Below, piece after piece: positions 13,081 to 14,958 of a DNA stretch of 14,958 nt. The DNA is taken from assembly GCA_964553915.1 (NCBI GenBank), contig CAZKMM010000063.1, positions 1-14,958 on the forward strand. The letters run 5' to 3'. Both the position numbers and the translations under genes were made by a program. The notes under the pieces are model-generated. The model made no database searches. It was not told where the DNA came from and was given only the letters and a program-made list of their open reading frames with translations. Position 1 is the stretch's first letter. Each line of letters begins with the position of its first letter. This stretch comes from CAZKMM01 sp964553915. Lineage in GTDB: Bacteria; RBG-13-61-14; DRUE01.

Positions 13081-14958
13081 ATGGCAGAAATACATAAAAT
13101 AGCCGACCAGCTTCGGCACCCAGAGGAAGAGGTCAGAAAACAGGCGATAGAGCGGTTAATCCTTCAGCGAGGTGGCGAAGTATTAAATTTGCTCAATGAG
13201 GCACTGGGTGATTCCAGCTGGCGGGTAAGAAAGACTGCCAGTGAAGTAATCAGCAAATATCCAGACCGAAAAAATGCCATCTCGCTTTTAATTAACTGTC
13301 TTTATGATTCAGAAAATGCGGGTCGGAGAACCAGTGCCATTGAGGCTTTAATTCAGATTGGTTCTGATGCGGTAGAGGATTTAATTCAGGCTTATAACAC
13401 CCGGGATGCGGATGTTAGAAAATTTGTCATTGACATACTGGGTGATATTGCTGAGCCTAAAGCCCTGGATTTGCTTTTGAAAGCAATAGAGGATGAGGAT
13501 GAAAATGTTCGTTTATCTGCGGTGGAGGCGCTGGGGAAAATAAATGGGGAGCAGGCGGTAAAGAAACTTCTGGAGCTGGTGGAAAAGAGCCAGGATTTAA
13601 CCCTCCGCTTCAGCGCCTTACATATTCTGGGTAAGCTCGGGGTAGCTCTCCCTCAAGAACTGGTTGATAAACTGGTAAAGGAGCGGTTATTTCGCCGGGC
13701 GGTTTTTGAGGTTTTGGGGCAGGTGCCTTCCCCTCAGGGAGTAGACTATCTTTTGAGCGGGATTTGCGATTCAGCAAAAAGTGTTCGGCAATCTGCAATT
13801 CGTTCTCTGGCAAAAATCTATGAGAGCGATCAGGAGGACTTTCTTCGGGAAAGGATAGAGCGGGGGCTGGAGCGGATTCTTAACAATCAGGCTCTGGAGC
13901 AGATGAAAGAGTTTCTGGAAGGAAATCATCATTCCACCCGCAAGGCGGTTCTTTTGCTTTTGTCTTTGATGGTAAGTCCCCAAGCCTGGGAATATCTTTT
14001 CCAGGCAAGTCTGGATGATTCACTTTCTGGGGAGCTGGGAGAATATCTGGAGAGATTGAGGGAGCGATATCCGGATCAGTTTCGTCGGACTTTGCTCCGT
14101 CAGCCCGAGGAGGTTCGTCAGGCGGTAAAACGGCTTTTGCGGGAAGAAGAGGCGCTAAGCATTGAATCCCTTCAGAGTCAATCCCTTACTGATGAAGAAT
14201 TTAACCAGATTCGCACCCGGCTTAGTGCCAGCTATGGATTGTATTTTGATGATGAGATGAAATATCTGGTGGAGCGGAGGGTTAAGTCAAGAATCAGGCA
14301 GTTGGGTCTCAAAAGGGTATCAGATTATTTACAAAGGCTGGAAGACACCATATCTGGAGGAGGAGAGTTAAATATCCTTGCCAATCTTCTTGCCACCAAT
14401 GAGACCTATTTTTTCCGGGAGGAGTTTCAGCTCCGGGCATTTCAGGATGAGATTATGCCCGAGTTGATTGAATATGCTCAAAGAAATAATCATCAGATTA
14501 AAATCTGGAGTGCGGGTTGTGCCAGTGGAGAGGAGCCTTATACCATTGCTATGCTTTTGAAGGAACGAGACGATTTAGAAGGCATCAGGGTAGAAATTTA
14601 TGGCACCGATATGAGTAAAAAAGTGATTGAGAAGGCAAAACAGGGGGTTTATTCTGCCAGCTCCTTCCGGGTAATCAATCCTTATTATCTGGAGAAATAT
14701 TTTATTCCTCAAGGAGATAAATTTCAGCTTCGGGAGGAGATAAAAAAGATGGTAAAGTTTGATTGCTTTAATCTTTTGAGCTTCAAGTATCCGGAGTATT
14801 TAAAGGAGCTGGATATTATTTTCTGTCGGAATGTTTTGATTTATTTCAGTCTGGAGGCAAAGCGGGCTCTGGTGGAGAGATTTTTTCAACTGCTTCGTGG
14901 TGGGGGCTTTCTTCTGCTGGGACATTCTGAGAGTCTGTTGAATTTATCCACCGCTTTT
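13081..14958 (+). CDS. HEAT-repeat - CheR methyltransferase fusion (runs off right edge)
   Basis: An open frame of 626 codons from the ATG at 13081 to the window edge without a stop. Residues 1 to about 300 are tandem helical HEAT-like repeats of about 31 residues, recognisable by recurring patterns such as DSSWRVRKTASEVI, DADVRKFVIDILGDI, DENVRLSAVEALGKI and SAKSVRQSAIRSLAKI. After a charged helical spacer, a CheR domain starts near Leu369: the N-terminal helical part, NETYFFRE (440-447), the SAM-binding SAGCASGEEPYT (477-488), GTDMS (508-512), FCRNVLIYF (581-589) and a GHSES motif near the edge. Only about 20 residues of a normal CheR seem to be missing. CheR methylates glutamates of chemoreceptors with SAM, setting kinase adaptation. 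The HEAT superhelix probably docks a partner protein. It starts 17 bases after the zinc-ribbon gene with no obvious Shine-Dalgarno sequence. FrzF of Myxococcus is a comparable CheR fused to TPR repeats. Confidence 0.93.
   Translation, partial: MAEIHKIADQLRHPEEEVRKQAIERLILQRGGEVLNLLNEALGDSSWRVRKTASEVISKYPDRKNAISLLINCLYDSENAGRRTSAIEALIQIGSDAVEDLIQAYNTRDADVRKFVIDILGDIAEPKALDLLLKAIEDEDENVRLSAVEALGKINGEQAVKKLLELVEKSQDLTLRFSALHILGKLGVALPQELVDKLVKERLFRRAVFEVLGQVPSPQGVDYLLSGICDSAKSVRQSAIRSLAKIYESDQEDFLRERIERGLERILNNQALEQMKEFLEGNHHSTRKAVLLLLSLMVSPQAWEYLFQASLDDSLSGELGEYLERLRERYPDQFRRTLLRQPEEVRQAVKRLLREEEALSIESLQSQSLTDEEFNQIRTRLSASYGLYFDDEMKYLVERRVKSRIRQLGLKRVSDYLQRLEDTISGGGELNILANLLATNETYFFREEFQLRAFQDEIMPELIEYAQRNNHQIKIWSAGCASGEEPYTIAMLLKERDDLEGIRVEIYGTDMSKKVIEKAKQGVYSASSFRVINPYYLEKYFIPQGDKFQLREEIKKMVKFDCFNLLSFKYPEYLKELDIIFCRNVLIYFSLEAKRALVERFFQLLRGGGFLLLGHSESLLNLSTAF

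Overview
The window is bacterial. It has dense gene packing, short or overlapping gene junctions, Shine-Dalgarno sites and a mix of ATG and TTG starts. Base composition looks close to balanced or slightly AT-rich by eye. The chemosensory genes (DUF4388-receiver protein, zinc-ribbon/receiver protein, ExeA-type ATPase, CheA with an atypical second segment) resemble those of Deltaproteobacteria/Myxococcota-like lineages and related uncultured phyla. A diderm, probably surface-motile or piliated bacterium is likely, but I cannot name the phylum from sequence alone.

Left part, minus strand (1-1597): an FAD-dependent phytoene-desaturase/amine-oxidase-like enzyme (299-1597) is followed by the first 84 codons of a radical SAM protein (253-1, running off the left edge). 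The two probably form one transcript from a promoter in the 112-base divergent region 1598-1709.

Middle part, plus strand (1710-5005): a CUT2 (ribose/galactofuranose-type) sugar ABC permease, its periplasmic binding lipoprotein and an asparaginyl-tRNA synthetase lie almost end to end. No ABC ATPase is present where one is normally found. The binding-protein gene ends in an 18-bp perfect palindrome just before the asnS start.

Right part, plus strand (5094-14958): a tightly coupled chemosensory operon of eight genes. In order they encode a DUF4388(PATAN-like)-receiver-GAF-like protein, a CheY-like receiver, CheA, an ExeA/MshM-type AAA+ ATPase, a CheW domain behind a very lysine-rich then acidic/proline-rich tail, a plain CheW, a zinc-ribbon/proline-rich/degenerate-receiver protein, and a HEAT-repeat-CheR fusion that runs off the right edge. 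No chemoreceptor, CheB or flagellar gene is in view.

Taken together the right half looks like an alternative-function chemosensory system rather than a standard flagellar one, with pilus/gliding control or cell polarity as plausible outputs. Its most striking feature is the order cheA - ATPase - tailed CheW - cheW. This parallels the Vibrio cheA-cheB-parC-parP-cheW arrangement that positions arrays at the pole, but with an ATPase of a different family. Several proteins carry long disordered linkers joined to small binding modules (zinc ribbon, CheW, receiver, HEAT), which suggests a scaffolded, spatially organised signalling complex. This functional reading is inference.
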